Shown here: positions 47,480 through 56,727 of the stretch, one piece after another
Numbering within the stretch: the first letter of the stretch is position 1
How the letters are laid out: each line of letters begins with the position of its first letter
Origin: Brevibacterium linens ATCC 9172
GTDB lineage: Bacteria > Actinomycetota > Actinomycetes > Actinomycetales > Brevibacteriaceae
Direction of reading: 5' to 3'
Length of the DNA stretch: 64,000 nucleotides
Assembly: GCF_900169165.1 (NCBI RefSeq)
Contig: NZ_FXYY01000004.1
Location: forward strand, 62,001-126,000
The notes under the pieces: generated by a model
What the model saw: the letters and a program-made list of their open reading frames with translations, nothing else
What the model was told of the DNA's origin: nothing
Databases searched by the model: none
Translations under genes and position numbers: made by a program

Positions 47480-47830
47480 ATGATCGACGAAGCGCAGATG
47501 CGGGAGCGGCTCGAGGATGAGCGGGCGGAGACGCAGGCGCTCATCGGCCGCCTGACCCAAGGTATCGACGAGGTCTCGGCCGCCCGCGACGGTGACAACA
47601 GCGACGACGAACACGATCCGGAAGGGGCGACGCTCGCCTTCGAACGGTCGCAGGCCGCGACCCTGCTCGCACAGTCCGAAAATCGCCTCAATGAGATCGC
47701 CGAGGCCGTCGACCGCCTCGCCGCGGGCACGTTCGGGATCTGCATCGAATGCGGCAGACCCATTGCCGAGGCGCGGCTGGAGGCCCGCCCCTATGCGGCC
47801 AAATGCGTAGATTGCGCCGCCCGCGACTAG
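47480..47830 (+). CDS. DksA/TraR-family zinc-finger protein
   Basis: 116 residues: a helical coiled-coil N-terminal part (with the DExA-type acidic tip near EDERAETQALIGRLTQG), then the four-cysteine zinc finger CIECGRPIAEARLEARPYAAKCVDC. ATG behind AGGAGA. Members bind RNA polymerase, but most actinobacterial homologues are uncharacterised. Confidence 0.88.
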   Translation: MIDEAQMRERLEDERAETQALIGRLTQGIDEVSAARDGDNSDDEHDPEGATLAFERSQAATLLAQSENRLNEIAEAVDRLAAGTFGICIECGRPIAEARLEARPYAAKCVDCAARD

Positions 47831-47943
47831 TCGTTTCCATCGCTGGTCGCACACGCGAGGCCAGCGTCCCACATGACCGGGCGACCACCTCGGCGATGGT
47901 GTGATCTTTCCCCAAAGCCTGCCGGGTGCGGTAGTGTATCGGC

Positions 47944-49314
47944 GTGTCAACACGGGACTATCGCATCGACCGCGCCAAGGGAATACTGATCTTCCTGGTG
48001 GTTTTGGGCCACCTTCTCGCTCGAACCTCTCCGTGGGAGTCGCCGATCCTGGGCGCACCGATGTACTTCATCTACATGTTCCACATGCCGGCGTTCGTAT
48101 TCCTCGCCGGAATCACGGCGAAGTCGAACAAGCTGGCCGAGCGGGTTCTCACCTACTTCGTCCTCCTCGCCACGGTGCTGCCGCTCATGTGGGGGTGGAT
48201 GTGGATCTTCGGGCTCAATCCCGACTACGACTTCCTCAGACCGTTCTGGTACACGTGGTTCCTGCTGTCGATGGCGTGGTGGATGATCACGGTCCCCTTC
48301 ATCGAGCGCTTCCCCCGCACGATGCTCGTCGCCTCGCTCGTCGTCGGGCTCTTCGGCGGACTCCTGCCGATCCTCGACACCGAACTCTCCGCGGCTCGGA
48401 CGATGGCGTTCTGGCCGTTCTTCGTCATCGGCAAGCTCTACGGCAAGCAGATCATCGGCTGGGCGGGCAGCCTTGCCCTCTGGCAGAAGCTCGGCCTCAG
48501 CGTCGCTGCACTCGCCGCCGTCGGATACTTCTACCTCGACCAGGTCGATCACTACTGGCTCTACGGCAGCCTCAACTTCGCCCACTTCGGCGTCAGCGTT
48601 CCCGAAGGCGTGGGCCTGCGTCTCATCGTCGACCTCGGAGCGGTGCTGCTGACATTGGCGCTGCTGACGTGGCTGTCGAACACGAAGGACACGATCGCCA
48701 CGATCGGCAAGCACAGCCTGGCGGTCTACATCCTTCACGGCTTCGTCGTCCGCGGTCTGCAGCCGGTCCTCGACGACAGCCGCACCGTCCTCCACGACGC
48801 CGTCGTCCTCCTCATCTGCGTGGCCCTGGCCGTGGTGTGGACGGGCGTGCTGTCCTGGGGGCCCTTCGAACGCGCTCTGCGCTGGTGGTCCTCGACCGTC
48901 ACGGGCCTGCTGCTCAAACCGTTCCCATTCCTGCGACCGGAGGATTCCGACCGGCGCGGCGGACGTGGCGGACGTGGCCGCCGTGGAGATGCCTACTACT
49001 CCGGCGACGCTCATCACCCCGGCAACGCCTACAGCGAGGGCGACGGACCGGACCGGCAGGGACTCGGCCTGCAGCCGCTGCCCGGAGTCGGCTACCAGCA
49101 CTCCCCCGGCTTCGAACAGCAGCCGGGCCAGCAGCAGTCCTTCGCCTCGCCGGCACCGGTCGCGGGCGAGGCGTACCCGCTGCCGGGTTCGCACGAGGTT
49201 CCGCAGAACAACGCCACGTACGAAACCACGCAGGAGGTTCCCGCCGGAGCCGCCCAGCGGGCAATGCGCTACCGTCGCCTGCCGGTCTACCTCAGCGGCG
49301 ACGAGGACAGCTGA
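47944..49314 (+). CDS. Acyltransferase-3-like membrane protein
   Basis: 456 residues, GTG start. DYRIDRAKGILIFLVVLGHLLAR opens the acyltransferase-3 fold, with a catalytic-type His in VVLGH and about 10 membrane helices to residue 330. The C-terminal 130 residues are low-complexity (RGGRGGRGRRGD, Tyr/Gln/Pro-rich). Family members O-acetylate sugars or peptidoglycan; the substrate is not evident. Confidence 0.82.
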   Translation: MSTRDYRIDRAKGILIFLVVLGHLLARTSPWESPILGAPMYFIYMFHMPAFVFLAGITAKSNKLAERVLTYFVLLATVLPLMWGWMWIFGLNPDYDFLRPFWYTWFLLSMAWWMITVPFIERFPRTMLVASLVVGLFGGLLPILDTELSAARTMAFWPFFVIGKLYGKQIIGWAGSLALWQKLGLSVAALAAVGYFYLDQVDHYWLYGSLNFAHFGVSVPEGVGLRLIVDLGAVLLTLALLTWLSNTKDTIATIGKHSLAVYILHGFVVRGLQPVLDDSRTVLHDAVVLLICVALAVVWTGVLSWGPFERALRWWSSTVTGLLLKPFPFLRPEDSDRRGGRGGRGRRGDAYYSGDAHHPGNAYSEGDGPDRQGLGLQPLPGVGYQHSPGFEQQPGQQQSFASPAPVAGEAYPLPGSHEVPQNNATYETTQEVPAGAAQRAMRYRRLPVYLSGDEDS

Positions 49315-49389
49315 CCCTCGGTCCGCAACCGGCGGTGCCTGCCCCCGACCGGGCCCCACCGGAGCCCAGCTGTGAGCGCTCTTCGGCGG

Positions 49390-49403
49390 GCCGCCTCGGC
49401 GAA
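49390..49403 (+). repeat. GCCGCCTCGGCGA dispersed motif, intergenic copy
   Basis: Copy in the gap after the acyltransferase-3 gene and before the homocysteine methyltransferase. Confidence 0.65.
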
Positions 49404-49537
49404 TGTCGTGTCCTTTCATGGCGATCGGCGACGATTTATGTCGATGTGACGGACGTCGCTGCGCCGATCGATGGTGTGATACCCAGGTTCGGGCCGCTCG
49501 CCCGGGCTCGACCACATCATCGAATCGGAGAGCAACC

Positions 49538-50587
49538 ATGACCGCGACCAACGCACTGACCCAACGCCTCGATGCCGGCCCCGTGATCTGCGCGGAAGGC
49601 TTCCTGTTCGAGCTCGAGAAACGCGGATACCTGTCCGCCGGCGAGTTCGTCCCCGAGGTGGCCCTCGAATTCCCCGATGCCCTGCGGTCGCTGCACGTCG
49701 ACTTCCAGCGGGCCGGCTCCGACATCGTCGAGGCCTTCACCTACAACGGACACCGCGAGAAGATGCGCGTGATCGGCAAGGAGGACCTGCTCGAGCCTCT
49801 CAACCGCGCCGCCCTGCAGATCGCCCGGTCCGTCGCCGATGCCGAGCCCGGGAACTTCATGGCCGGCAACATCTCGAACTCGAACATCTGGGACCCGGCC
49901 GATGAGTCCAAGCAGGCCGAGGTGCGGGCCATGTTCGCCGAGATGGTCGGCTGGGCGGTCGAGGAAGGTGCCGACCTCATCATCGGCGAGACCTTCTACT
50001 TCGCCGGTGAGGCCATCACCGCCGCCGAGATCGCCAAGGCCAGCGGACTGCCCGTCGTGCTCACACTGGCACCGATGGCCTTCCAGGAGATGGCCGACGG
50101 GGTCGGGATCGTCGAGACCGCGCAGCGCCTCGAGCAGCTCGGCGTCGATGTCGTCGGCCTCAACTGCTTCCGCGGGCCGACGACGATGCTGCCGTGGCTC
50201 AAGGAGATCCGAGCGGCCGTGTCCTGTCACGTCGGTGCCCTGCCGATCCCCTACCGCACCACGGAGGACGAGCCGACGTTCTTCAACCTCTCCGACCCCC
50301 GCGCCGAGGTGGCCTCCCCGCACGGGCGCACGTTCCCCACCGCTCTCGATCCCCTGCAGACCAACCGCTACGAGATCGGTGCGTTCGCGAAGGAGGCCTA
50401 CGACCTGGGCGTCAACTACATCGGCGTGTGCTGCGGCGCCACCCCGATGCACATCCGCGAGGTCGCCGAGGCGGTCGGGCTGACCACAGAAGCCAGCCGG
50501 TTCTCCGAGAACATGGCCAACCACTTCATGTACGGCAGCAACGAACGGCTCGCCGACAACGTCGTCGCCCTCGGAGACTCCGCCTGA
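49538..50587 (+). CDS. Homocysteine S-methyltransferase family protein
   Basis: 349 residues from the ATG at 49538 (CGGAGAG upstream). The zinc-binding cysteines are in VGLNCF and GVCCGATPMHI, the layout of betaine- or S-methylmethionine-dependent homocysteine methyltransferases. The motif AEGFLFELEKRGYLS at the start is closer to BHMT-like enzymes. Methyl donor unknown. It faces a class V aminotransferase, with two hairpins between them. Confidence 0.88.
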   Translation: MTATNALTQRLDAGPVICAEGFLFELEKRGYLSAGEFVPEVALEFPDALRSLHVDFQRAGSDIVEAFTYNGHREKMRVIGKEDLLEPLNRAALQIARSVADAEPGNFMAGNISNSNIWDPADESKQAEVRAMFAEMVGWAVEEGADLIIGETFYFAGEAITAAEIAKASGLPVVLTLAPMAFQEMADGVGIVETAQRLEQLGVDVVGLNCFRGPTTMLPWLKEIRAAVSCHVGALPIPYRTTEDEPTFFNLSDPRAEVASPHGRTFPTALDPLQTNRYEIGAFAKEAYDLGVNYIGVCCGATPMHIREVAEAVGLTTEASRFSENMANHFMYGSNERLADNVVALGDSA

Positions 50588-50668
50588 GGCCGAGCGCAGA
50601 GCCGAGGCCCGCCCGGCGAGGGTGCCCGGCGGCGCAGCGTGCCCGGGGCCGGAACGTGCCCGCGCAGG

Positions 50669-50729
50669 ATTCTCCGGTAGGTAATTGTTGATTTCCCACG
50701 AAGATTTCTGCAATTACCTCCCGGAGAAT
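50669..50729. repeat. Inverted repeat 1 in the convergent gap
   Basis: ATTCTCCGGTAGGTAATTG and its near-perfect complement (one mismatch) at 50711-50729 form 19-bp arms around a 23-base loop, after the methyltransferase gene. Possible terminator; no T-run. Confidence 0.7.
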
Positions 50730-50851
50730 CGGGCGGTCGCGTCGAGCACTGCTGAACTCGGCTGCGCGCGGCTCAACCCGTGGCGGCCGCGCGAGCCTCT
50801 CCGAGCCTCCCTCACCGTTGATGGTGGCCTGCACCGTCAGCGTCACACCAT

Positions 50852-50903
50852 ACAGTCAGCGCCATAACCTCTCGATGCAACGGGAGGTTATGGCGCTGAC
50901 TGT
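50852..50903. repeat. Inverted repeat 2 in the convergent gap
   Basis: Perfect 20-bp arms (ACAGTCAGCGCCATAACCTC and its complement) around a 12-base loop, just past the aminotransferase 3' end. It is unrelated in sequence to inverted repeat 1. Likely terminator or an RNA-stability hairpin. The rest of 50588-50960 contains nothing recognised. Confidence 0.75.
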
Positions 50904-50960
50904 GTAAGTTGCGACTGCCTGTGGGCGCGGGCGCTGCCGGTGCAGGTTCGTGCGCGCCGC

Positions 50961-52103
50961 TCAGGCTTCGGCGGTCACGCCGATCGAGTCGAGAGCGGCC
51001 TCGAGGCGAGCGATCGTGCCGTCGATGTCGCCGAGCTTGTCGAGACCGAACAGGCCGATGCGGAAACTCGAGAAATCCTCGGGCTCATCGCACTGCAGCG
51101 GCACGCCGGCGGCGATCTGCACGCCGACCTCCTTGAAGCCGGCGCCGGTGGCGAGCTGCGGGTTGTCGGTGTGGACGACGACCACGCTCGGCGAGGCGAA
51201 CTCGTCCGACGCCACCGAGGGCAGTCCGCGTTCGGCGAAGACCGCGCGCACGCGCTGCCCGAGCTCGGCCTGCGCGGCGGCGAGCTTGTCGAAGCCGCGC
51301 TCCTCGCTCTCGGCCATGAGCTTGGCGTTGTGCGCCAGAGCGTCGGTGGGCATCGTCGCGTGGTACGGCGCACGGCCGGCTTCGTATTCGTCGGCGATGA
51401 ACAGCCACTTCTTCAGATCCATCGCGAAGCTCGTCGACGTCGTCGCCTCCACGGCGGCACGGCCGGCCTTGCTGAGCATGACGTATCCGGCGCACGGCGA
51501 TCCGCTCCACCCCTTCTGCGGGGCGGAGATGAGCACATCGACGCCGAGGTCGGTCATCGATGCCCACACCGCACCCGAGGCGATGCAGTCGAGAACGAAG
51601 ATTCCGCCGACCGAATGCACGGCCTCGGAAACCTGGCGGACGTAGTGATCGGGCAGGACCATTCCCGAGGCGGTTTCGACGTGGGGAGCGAACACGACAG
51701 CGGGCTTCTCGCGCTCGATAGCGGCGACCACCTCGGCGATGGGGGCCGGCGACCACGGCGACTGGTGCTCGGCGCTGTCCGGGGAGGCCTTGAGCACGGT
51801 CGTCTCCGAGGCGATGGCTCCGGCGTCGAGGATCTGCGACCAGCGGAAGGAGAACAGACCGTTGCGCACGATCAGCGCCTTCTTGCCGGTGGCCACCTGG
51901 CGAGCCACGGATTCCATGGCGTAGCTGCCGCCGCCGGGGACGATGGCTGCGGAATCGGCATCGTAGGCCGAGCGCAGGATCCGGTTGATCTCCTGCATCA
52001 CGGACACGAATCGCTGCGACATGTGGTTGAGCGATCGGTCGGTGAAGACCACCGAGTATTCGAGCAGGCCGTCTGGGTCAACATCTTCGTGTGGCAAAGT
52101 CAT
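50961..52103 (-). CDS. Class V PLP aminotransferase (alanine-glyoxylate/serine-pyruvate type)
   Basis: 380 residues from the ATG at 52101-52103. GGGSYAMESVARQVA near the N-terminus, HVETASGMVLP, the Asp in VLDCIASGAVWASM and the PLP lysine in SAPQKGWSGSP place it in the alanine-glyoxylate / serine-pyruvate branch of class V. Active-site set intact. Glyoxylate or serine metabolism is the likely role; substrate unproven. Confidence 0.85.
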   Translation of the reverse strand: MTLPHEDVDPDGLLEYSVVFTDRSLNHMSQRFVSVMQEINRILRSAYDADSAAIVPGGGSYAMESVARQVATGKKALIVRNGLFSFRWSQILDAGAIASETTVLKASPDSAEHQSPWSPAPIAEVVAAIEREKPAVVFAPHVETASGMVLPDHYVRQVSEAVHSVGGIFVLDCIASGAVWASMTDLGVDVLISAPQKGWSGSPCAGYVMLSKAGRAAVEATTSTSFAMDLKKWLFIADEYEAGRAPYHATMPTDALAHNAKLMAESEERGFDKLAAAQAELGQRVRAVFAERGLPSVASDEFASPSVVVVHTDNPQLATGAGFKEVGVQIAAGVPLQCDEPEDFSSFRIGLFGLDKLGDIDGTIARLEAALDSIGVTAEA

Positions 52104-52204
52104 GGCTCTAACATATCGACAGTCCGACATCCGGGCCACCGCCGTCGGTGGGTGAGATCAGTTCGACCGTCACCAAGGTGGCCGAACGTCAGTTTCGCCC
52201 CTCC

Positions 52205-52250
52205 CCGAGGCGGCGCTGAGCCTAAATGGGTGCGGCACTGCCCGCCTCGG
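52205..52250 (-). repeat. Hairpin from an inverted GCCTCGG-type pair after ispE
   Basis: CCGAGGCGG (52205-52213) and CCGCCTCGG (52242-52250) face each other across 28 bases, 27 bases past the ispE stop codon and before the aminotransferase start. Third case of an inverted pair of this motif after a gene. Confidence 0.55.
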
Positions 52251-52276
52251 CGGGGGTGCCGTTCCTCTCCCCACGG

Positions 52277-53224
52277 TCAGCTGCCGTCCACGATGTGCGC
52301 TCCGGGGGCGGGCCCGGTGGTGCGCAGCGCTTCGTTGACGCCTCTCGTGGCCTGCAGGAGAACGGCGAGGTCGAGGGCATGGTGGGCATCGCGGGCGAGG
52401 AAGCCGATCGTCGGGCCGGACCCGCTGAGCAGGGGCAGGAGCGCTCCGGCGTCCCGGCCGGCCTCCATCACCTCGGCGATTTCGGGCATGAAGGACACGG
52501 CCGCCTCGGTGAGGTCGTTCGCCGCGGATTCCGCGAGCGTGTCCGGTTCACCGGCGGCGAGCGCCGTGAGCACCCGGTCGGGGACGGTCGCGGGCGCCGG
52601 GTCGGGGTTGAGTTCGTCGAAGCGGGCGTAGACGTCCGGGGTGGGCAGGGGCGACGCCGAGGTGGCCATCACCCAGTGGAAGGTTCCGCGGGTGAGCACG
52701 GGGCTCAGCTTCTCCCCGCGACCGTGGCCGATGGCCGTGCCCCCGCGCAGGAGGAACGCGACGTCGGCGCCGACGGCGACCGCGCACTCGTGGAGGATCG
52801 CCTCGTCGACGCCGCCGACGAGGTGGGCGGCTCCGACGAGGGCGGCGGCAGCGTCGGCCGATCCCCCACCCATTCCGCCGGCCACGGGCACCTGCTTGTC
52901 GATGACGATGTCGAGGTCACGCAGCACGGCGACGTCACGATCGTCTTCGAGTGCGGTGATGAGGAGGTCGACGGCGCGTCTGGCGACGTTCGACTCATCG
53001 CGTGGGACCGCGGCATCCGCGTAGCGGCCCTGGATGATGATCGTTCGTGTTCCGCCGGGAATGAGGGTCAGCGTCTCGCCGAGGTTGAGCGCTTGGAACA
53101 CGGTCGCGAGCTCGTGAAATCCGTCGTCGACCGCGCCCACACCGAGGTGAATGTTGATCTTCCCCGGCGCCCACACTTTCACCGGGGCCGGGATCGTCAT
53201 ACGCGGGCGCAGCGGGACGGTCAT
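52277..53224 (-). CDS. ispE: 4-diphosphocytidyl-2-C-methyl-D-erythritol kinase
   Basis: GHMP kinase of the MEP isoprenoid pathway. 315 residues; [13 protein letters not shown] (N-terminal Lys and Asn), [20 protein letters not shown] (ATP-binding P-loop) and [13 protein letters not shown] are all present. The start overlaps the rsmA stop by four bases; rsmA-ispE order is a standard actinobacterial cluster. Confidence 0.96.
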   Translation of the reverse strand: MTVPLRPRMTIPAPVKVWAPGKINIHLGVGAVDDGFHELATVFQALNLGETLTLIPGGTRTIIIQGRYADAAVPRDESNVARRAVDLLITALEDDRDVAVLRDLDIVIDKQVPVAGGMGGGSADAAAALVGAAHLVGGVDEAILHECAVAVGADVAFLLRGGTAIGHGRGEKLSPVLTRGTFHWVMATSASPLPTPDVYARFDELNPDPAPATVPDRVLTALAAGEPDTLAESAANDLTEAAVSFMPEIAEVMEAGRDAGALLPLLSGSGPTIGFLARDAHHALDLAVLLQATRGVNEALRTTGPAPGAHIVDGS

Positions 53225-54153
53225 GGTGAGGGATCCTCGGTGGGCGTGGTCGGCGCGGAGGCCTCATCGTCGACGGCCACGGCGGCGAGGCGTTCGAAGT
53301 CGGCGACGGTGAGTGCCTCGCCGCGGGTCTTCGGGTCGATTCCGGCCGCGGTCAGCAGGTCTTCGGATTGCTGGGGGCTGCCGGCCCAGCCGGACAGGGC
53401 GGCGCGCAGGGTCTTGCGGCGCTGGGCGAAGGCTGAGTCGATGAGGGCGAAGAGGCGGCTGCGGGTCACCGGGTCGCGGTCGGTGCGGGTGACGTCGATG
53501 CGCACGAGTCCGGAGTCGATGTTCGGGGCCGGCCAGAACACGTTCTTGCCGATCTTGCCCGCCAGCTGCACATCCCCGTACCACTGCGCTTTGACGCTGG
53601 GGACTCCGTAGGTGCGGGAACCCGGTGCGGCGGCGAGCCGTTCGGCGACTTCGAGCTGGACCATGACGAGGACGGTCGTCAGGCTCGGGAAGGTCTCGAG
53701 GAAGTGCAGCAGCACGGGCACGGCCACGTTGTAGGGCAGGTTCGCCACGAGGGCATCGGGCTGGTTCTCACCGGCGTCGGGCGTGCCTGCCACGGGTTCG
53801 GTCGTGTGCTGCGGCGCGGGAAGCCTCGTGACCCGCAGGGCATCGGCGTGGACCAGCCGGAACGGAGCGTCGCTGCCGGCGAACGTCTCCACTGTGCTCG
53901 GCAGCTTCTGCGCGAGGAGTTCGTCGATCTCGACGGCGGTGACGGTGTGGCCGGCTTCGAGCAGACCGAGGGTGAGCGAACCGAGCCCCGGACCGATCTC
54001 GACGACGTTCGAGTTCTCCGCAAGTCCTGCGGCAGCGACGATCGAGCGCACGGTATTGGGGTCGATGACGAAGTTCTGGCCCTTCTGCTTCGTCGGGCGC
54101 AGACCGATGTCAGCGGCTAATTCGCGGATATCGCGGGCGGTCAATAACGTCAC
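53221..54153 (-). CDS. rsmA: 16S rRNA dimethyladenosine transferase
   Basis: Dimethylates two adenines in the 3' end of 16S rRNA. 310 residues from the GTG at 54151-54153. [20 protein letters not shown], the SAM loop [19 protein letters not shown], and the [11 protein letters not shown] catalytic motif (NLPY) are diagnostic. Ribosome site is weak, and an in-frame TTG nine bases further in is an alternative. Confidence 0.95.
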   Translation of the reverse strand: MTLLTARDIRELAADIGLRPTKQKGQNFVIDPNTVRSIVAAAGLAENSNVVEIGPGLGSLTLGLLEAGHTVTAVEIDELLAQKLPSTVETFAGSDAPFRLVHADALRVTRLPAPQHTTEPVAGTPDAGENQPDALVANLPYNVAVPVLLHFLETFPSLTTVLVMVQLEVAERLAAAPGSRTYGVPSVKAQWYGDVQLAGKIGKNVFWPAPNIDSGLVRIDVTRTDRDPVTRSRLFALIDSAFAQRRKTLRAALSGWAGSPQQSEDLLTAAGIDPKTRGEALTVADFERLAAVAVDDEASAPTTPTEDPSP

Positions 54154-54217
54154 AGCCAACAACTTACCGCAACGGTCGGCTCGCACAATCACCGCAGTGG
54201 CCCTGCGGTTCGGCCGG

Positions 54218-54231
54218 GCCGCCTCGGCGAG
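54218..54231 (+). repeat. GCCGCCTCGGCGA dispersed motif, intergenic copy
   Basis: Copy in the divergent gap between rsmA and the THUMP-like methyltransferase gene. Confidence 0.65.
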
Positions 54232-54267
54232 GGAAGACCCCACCGCGCAGACGATAGGGTGAAGCCT

Positions 54268-55485
54268 ATGGATCCGCAGACACTGACCGAACTGCTCGAC
54301 GTCGCCGTCCTCGACCGGCTCGACCGCATCGACGACCTCGCAGGCGATGAGCTCGCCCGGTCGACGGCCCTGCGGAAGGAGGGCTACTCCGCCGAGGTGA
54401 CCGCGGCCCTGCTCACTCAGGCGCGGCTGCGGCAGGAGGCGGCAGCGAAGCTCGGTCCCTTCGCCGAGGACATGCTCTTCACCCGGGACGGGCTGGCCCA
54501 GGCCACGCGGCTGCCGGTCGCCGCTCATCACGCGCGTCGCCTCATCGGGGACGCGGCCGAGGGTGAGTCGTTCCGCATCGCCGATCTCGGATGCGGGATC
54601 GGCGCGGATTCGGTCGCCTTCGCCGGAATGGGCGCGCAGGTCTCGGCCGTCGACGCCGACGAGGTCACCGCCGCCATCGCCGCCTTCAACCTCCGTCATC
54701 TGCCCGATGCCGCCGTCGAACACACTCGCGCTGAGGATGTCGACTTAGGCGGATTCGATGCCCTCTGGTTCGATCCGGCCCGACGGACCGTCGGCAAGGC
54801 CGACAAACGCGGATCGACCGCCCGCATCACCGACCCCGAGGCGTTCTCCCCCTCACTGTCCTGGGTGATCGAGCAGGCGAGCGCGGCGAAGTCGGCCGGA
54901 GTGAAGCTCGGCCCGGCACTCGACCACGACCTCGTGCCCGAGGATGCCGAAGCCCAGTGGGTCTCCCATAACGGAGAGGTCGTCGAGGTCTGCCTCTACT
55001 TCGGTGCTGCCCGGCAGCGACCGGGCCGCGGAGCCCTCGTCATGGGCGAGCGCACCCTCCTCGTCCACGAGGACGACCTGCCCGACGAGGACGAAGCGGG
55101 CATCGGGGAGCTCGGAAAGTACCTCCTCGAACCCGACGGGGCGATCGTGCGCGCCGGACTCGTCGCCGCCCTGTGCGCACCGCTGCAGGCCCGCCGACTC
55201 CACCCGAAGATCGCGTATCTGACCACCGATGTCGCACCGAGCGGCCCAGCATCGGCAGGTGTCACCGCCTATGAGGTCGTCGACGTTCTGCCCGCGAAGG
55301 TCCCGAGCCTGCGCAAGGAGCTCGTCTCCCGCGGAATCGGCTCGGTCGTGATCAAGAAGCGCGGGGCCGACATCGTGCCCGACCAGGTCCGACGCCAACT
55401 CAAACTGCCCAAGGGCGACAAAGCCACACTCGTGTTCACCCGGCTCGGCGACAAGCACGTCGTCCTGCTCACCCAACCGGTGTGA
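54268..55485 (+). CDS. Class I SAM-dependent methyltransferase with THUMP-like C-terminal domain
   Basis: 405 residues from the ATG at 54268; a GTG at 54259 is also in frame. SAM-binding motif [16 protein letters not shown] (about 110) and [11 protein letters not shown] (about 165), then a C-terminal THUMP-like region ending [23 protein letters not shown]. This layout is typical of an actinobacterial family of unknown substrate, probably RNA-modifying. Confidence 0.8.
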   Translation: MDPQTLTELLDVAVLDRLDRIDDLAGDELARSTALRKEGYSAEVTAALLTQARLRQEAAAKLGPFAEDMLFTRDGLAQATRLPVAAHHARRLIGDAAEGESFRIADLGCGIGADSVAFAGMGAQVSAVDADEVTAAIAAFNLRHLPDAAVEHTRAEDVDLGGFDALWFDPARRTVGKADKRGSTARITDPEAFSPSLSWVIEQASAAKSAGVKLGPALDHDLVPEDAEAQWVSHNGEVVEVCLYFGAARQRPGRGALVMGERTLLVHEDDLPDEDEAGIGELGKYLLEPDGAIVRAGLVAALCAPLQARRLHPKIAYLTTDVAPSGPASAGVTAYEVVDVLPAKVPSLRKELVSRGIGSVVIKKRGADIVPDQVRRQLKLPKGDKATLVFTRLGDKHVVLLTQPV

Positions 55486-55561
55486 CCCCGTCCCAGTACC
55501 GGTACGACTCTGCTCGCCCACCGGTGCAACCCTGCCCCACCTGCCCGTGAAGGAGATCGAA

Positions 55562-56395
55562 ATGACCCGCTCCGACGTTCTCATCAGCGCCGATGACCTG
55601 CTCGCCCGAATGGCCGACTCCCCCGCGCCGAGACTGCTCGACGTCCGCTGGACCCTGCCCAAACCCGATGGCCGCGAGGACTTCGCCGCCGGACACATCC
55701 CCGGCGCACTCTATGTCGACCTCGACACCGAACTCGCCGACCACGACACCACCGACCGCACGGCCGGCCGCCACCCGCTGCCGAGCCCCGAAGCCTTCCA
55801 GAAGACGGTACGCTCCTGGGGCATCGACGAAGGCACCGAGGTCGTGGTCTATGACGACAACTCCTCCCTCGGCGCGGCCCGCGCCTGGTGGCTGCTGCGC
55901 TGGGCCGGGCTGAGCGCGCGGGTCCTCGACGGCGGACTCGCCGCCTATCGTGATGCCGGCGGGACACTCGAGACCGGCGACTCCCCCGACGTCGTCCCCA
56001 GTGCCGTGGAGATCAGCCCGGACTCGCTGCCCGTCATCGGTGCCGAGGCGGCGGCCGGCTTCGACGGAGTCCTGCTCGATGCCCGCGCCGGTGAGCGCTT
56101 CCGTGGGGAGACCGAACCGCTCGATCCGCGGGCCGGTCATATTCCCGGGGCGAAGAGTGCCCCTGCCACGGAGAACGTCCCCGCGGGGACATTCCTGCCC
56201 GAGGCGCTGCTGCGCGAACGCTTCGATGAGTTGGGCGCCCTCGATGGTCCCGTCGGCGTGTACTGCGGTTCGGGAGTCACCGCCTGCCACAATGCTCTGG
56301 CGCTGGCGACCCTCGGAGTCGACGCCAGCCTTTACCCCGCGAGCTGGTCCGGTTGGTCGTCCGATCCCGACCGACCTGCCGAAACCGGAGCCTGA
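55562..56395 (+). CDS. sseA: Thiosulfate/3-mercaptopyruvate sulfurtransferase
   Basis: 277 residues, two rhodanese domains. ATG at 55562 behind AAGGAGATCG. The C-terminal active-site cysteine is in YCGSGVTACHN. CGSGVTA-type loops favour 3-mercaptopyruvate sulfurtransferase. The N-terminal domain (VDLDTELADHDTT, GRHPLPSPEAFQ) is inactive, as expected. Confidence 0.88.
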   Translation: MTRSDVLISADDLLARMADSPAPRLLDVRWTLPKPDGREDFAAGHIPGALYVDLDTELADHDTTDRTAGRHPLPSPEAFQKTVRSWGIDEGTEVVVYDDNSSLGAARAWWLLRWAGLSARVLDGGLAAYRDAGGTLETGDSPDVVPSAVEISPDSLPVIGAEAAAGFDGVLLDARAGERFRGETEPLDPRAGHIPGAKSAPATENVPAGTFLPEALLRERFDELGALDGPVGVYCGSGVTACHNALALATLGVDASLYPASWSGWSSDPDRPAETGA

Positions 56396-56644
56396 GACTC
56401 ATTCACCACCGCCACCGACGCCCGCGGCATTCTTGGGTCGATCCACTGCCGTCTGGGCGTGAAAAACGACGCGGATCGTCCTGAGAATCACGCTTCGCCA
56501 ATGTCACGAACCGTTATTCACGGCTGCGACTGCGTGCCGAGTCACAGGCACAAGCAGACGGAAACACGGCCCCTCACCAGCCATTCCTTCCAGCAATAAG
56601 CGTGTGACCTGGGATTATGCATCCGCCCCTGCCGCGGAATCCTT
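56396..56644. other. Gene-free stretch before the NlpC/P60 promoter
   Basis: No gene or strong hairpin seen. It has no resemblance to the c-di-AMP (ydaO) riboswitch that often precedes actinobacterial NlpC/P60 genes. Confidence 0.4.
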
Positions 56645-56686
56645 CTGTAACAAAAACGTGACAGAAGATCACGAATTAGTTACAGT
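56645..56686 (+). promoter_or_regulatory. MtrA-type boxes over the NlpC/P60 gene promoter
   Basis: GTAAC-N6-GTGAC at 56647-56662, and on the opposite strand GTAAC-N6-GTGAT (56668-56683), form a symmetric arrangement flanked by CTGTAAC and GTTACAG. Direct repeats of GTnAC spaced by six bases are the known MtrA motif. A promoter GTGACA (56658-56663) with a 17-bp spacer to TACAGT (56681-56686) overlaps both boxes, which would fit repression. Confidence 0.6.
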
Positions 56687-56727
56687 GGAGCACATCGTCA
56701 CAGACAGCCAGGCAACGAGAGGAAATC

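Noticed and set aside
45547..47763. 738-residue minus-strand open frame opposite the ABC-F gene
   Set aside because: Complete overlap with a clear ABC-F gene on the other strand; composition is that of a shadow frame.
50940..52631. Long plus-strand open frame opposite the class V aminotransferase
   Set aside because: Antisense to a gene with all expected motifs; no recognisable domain.
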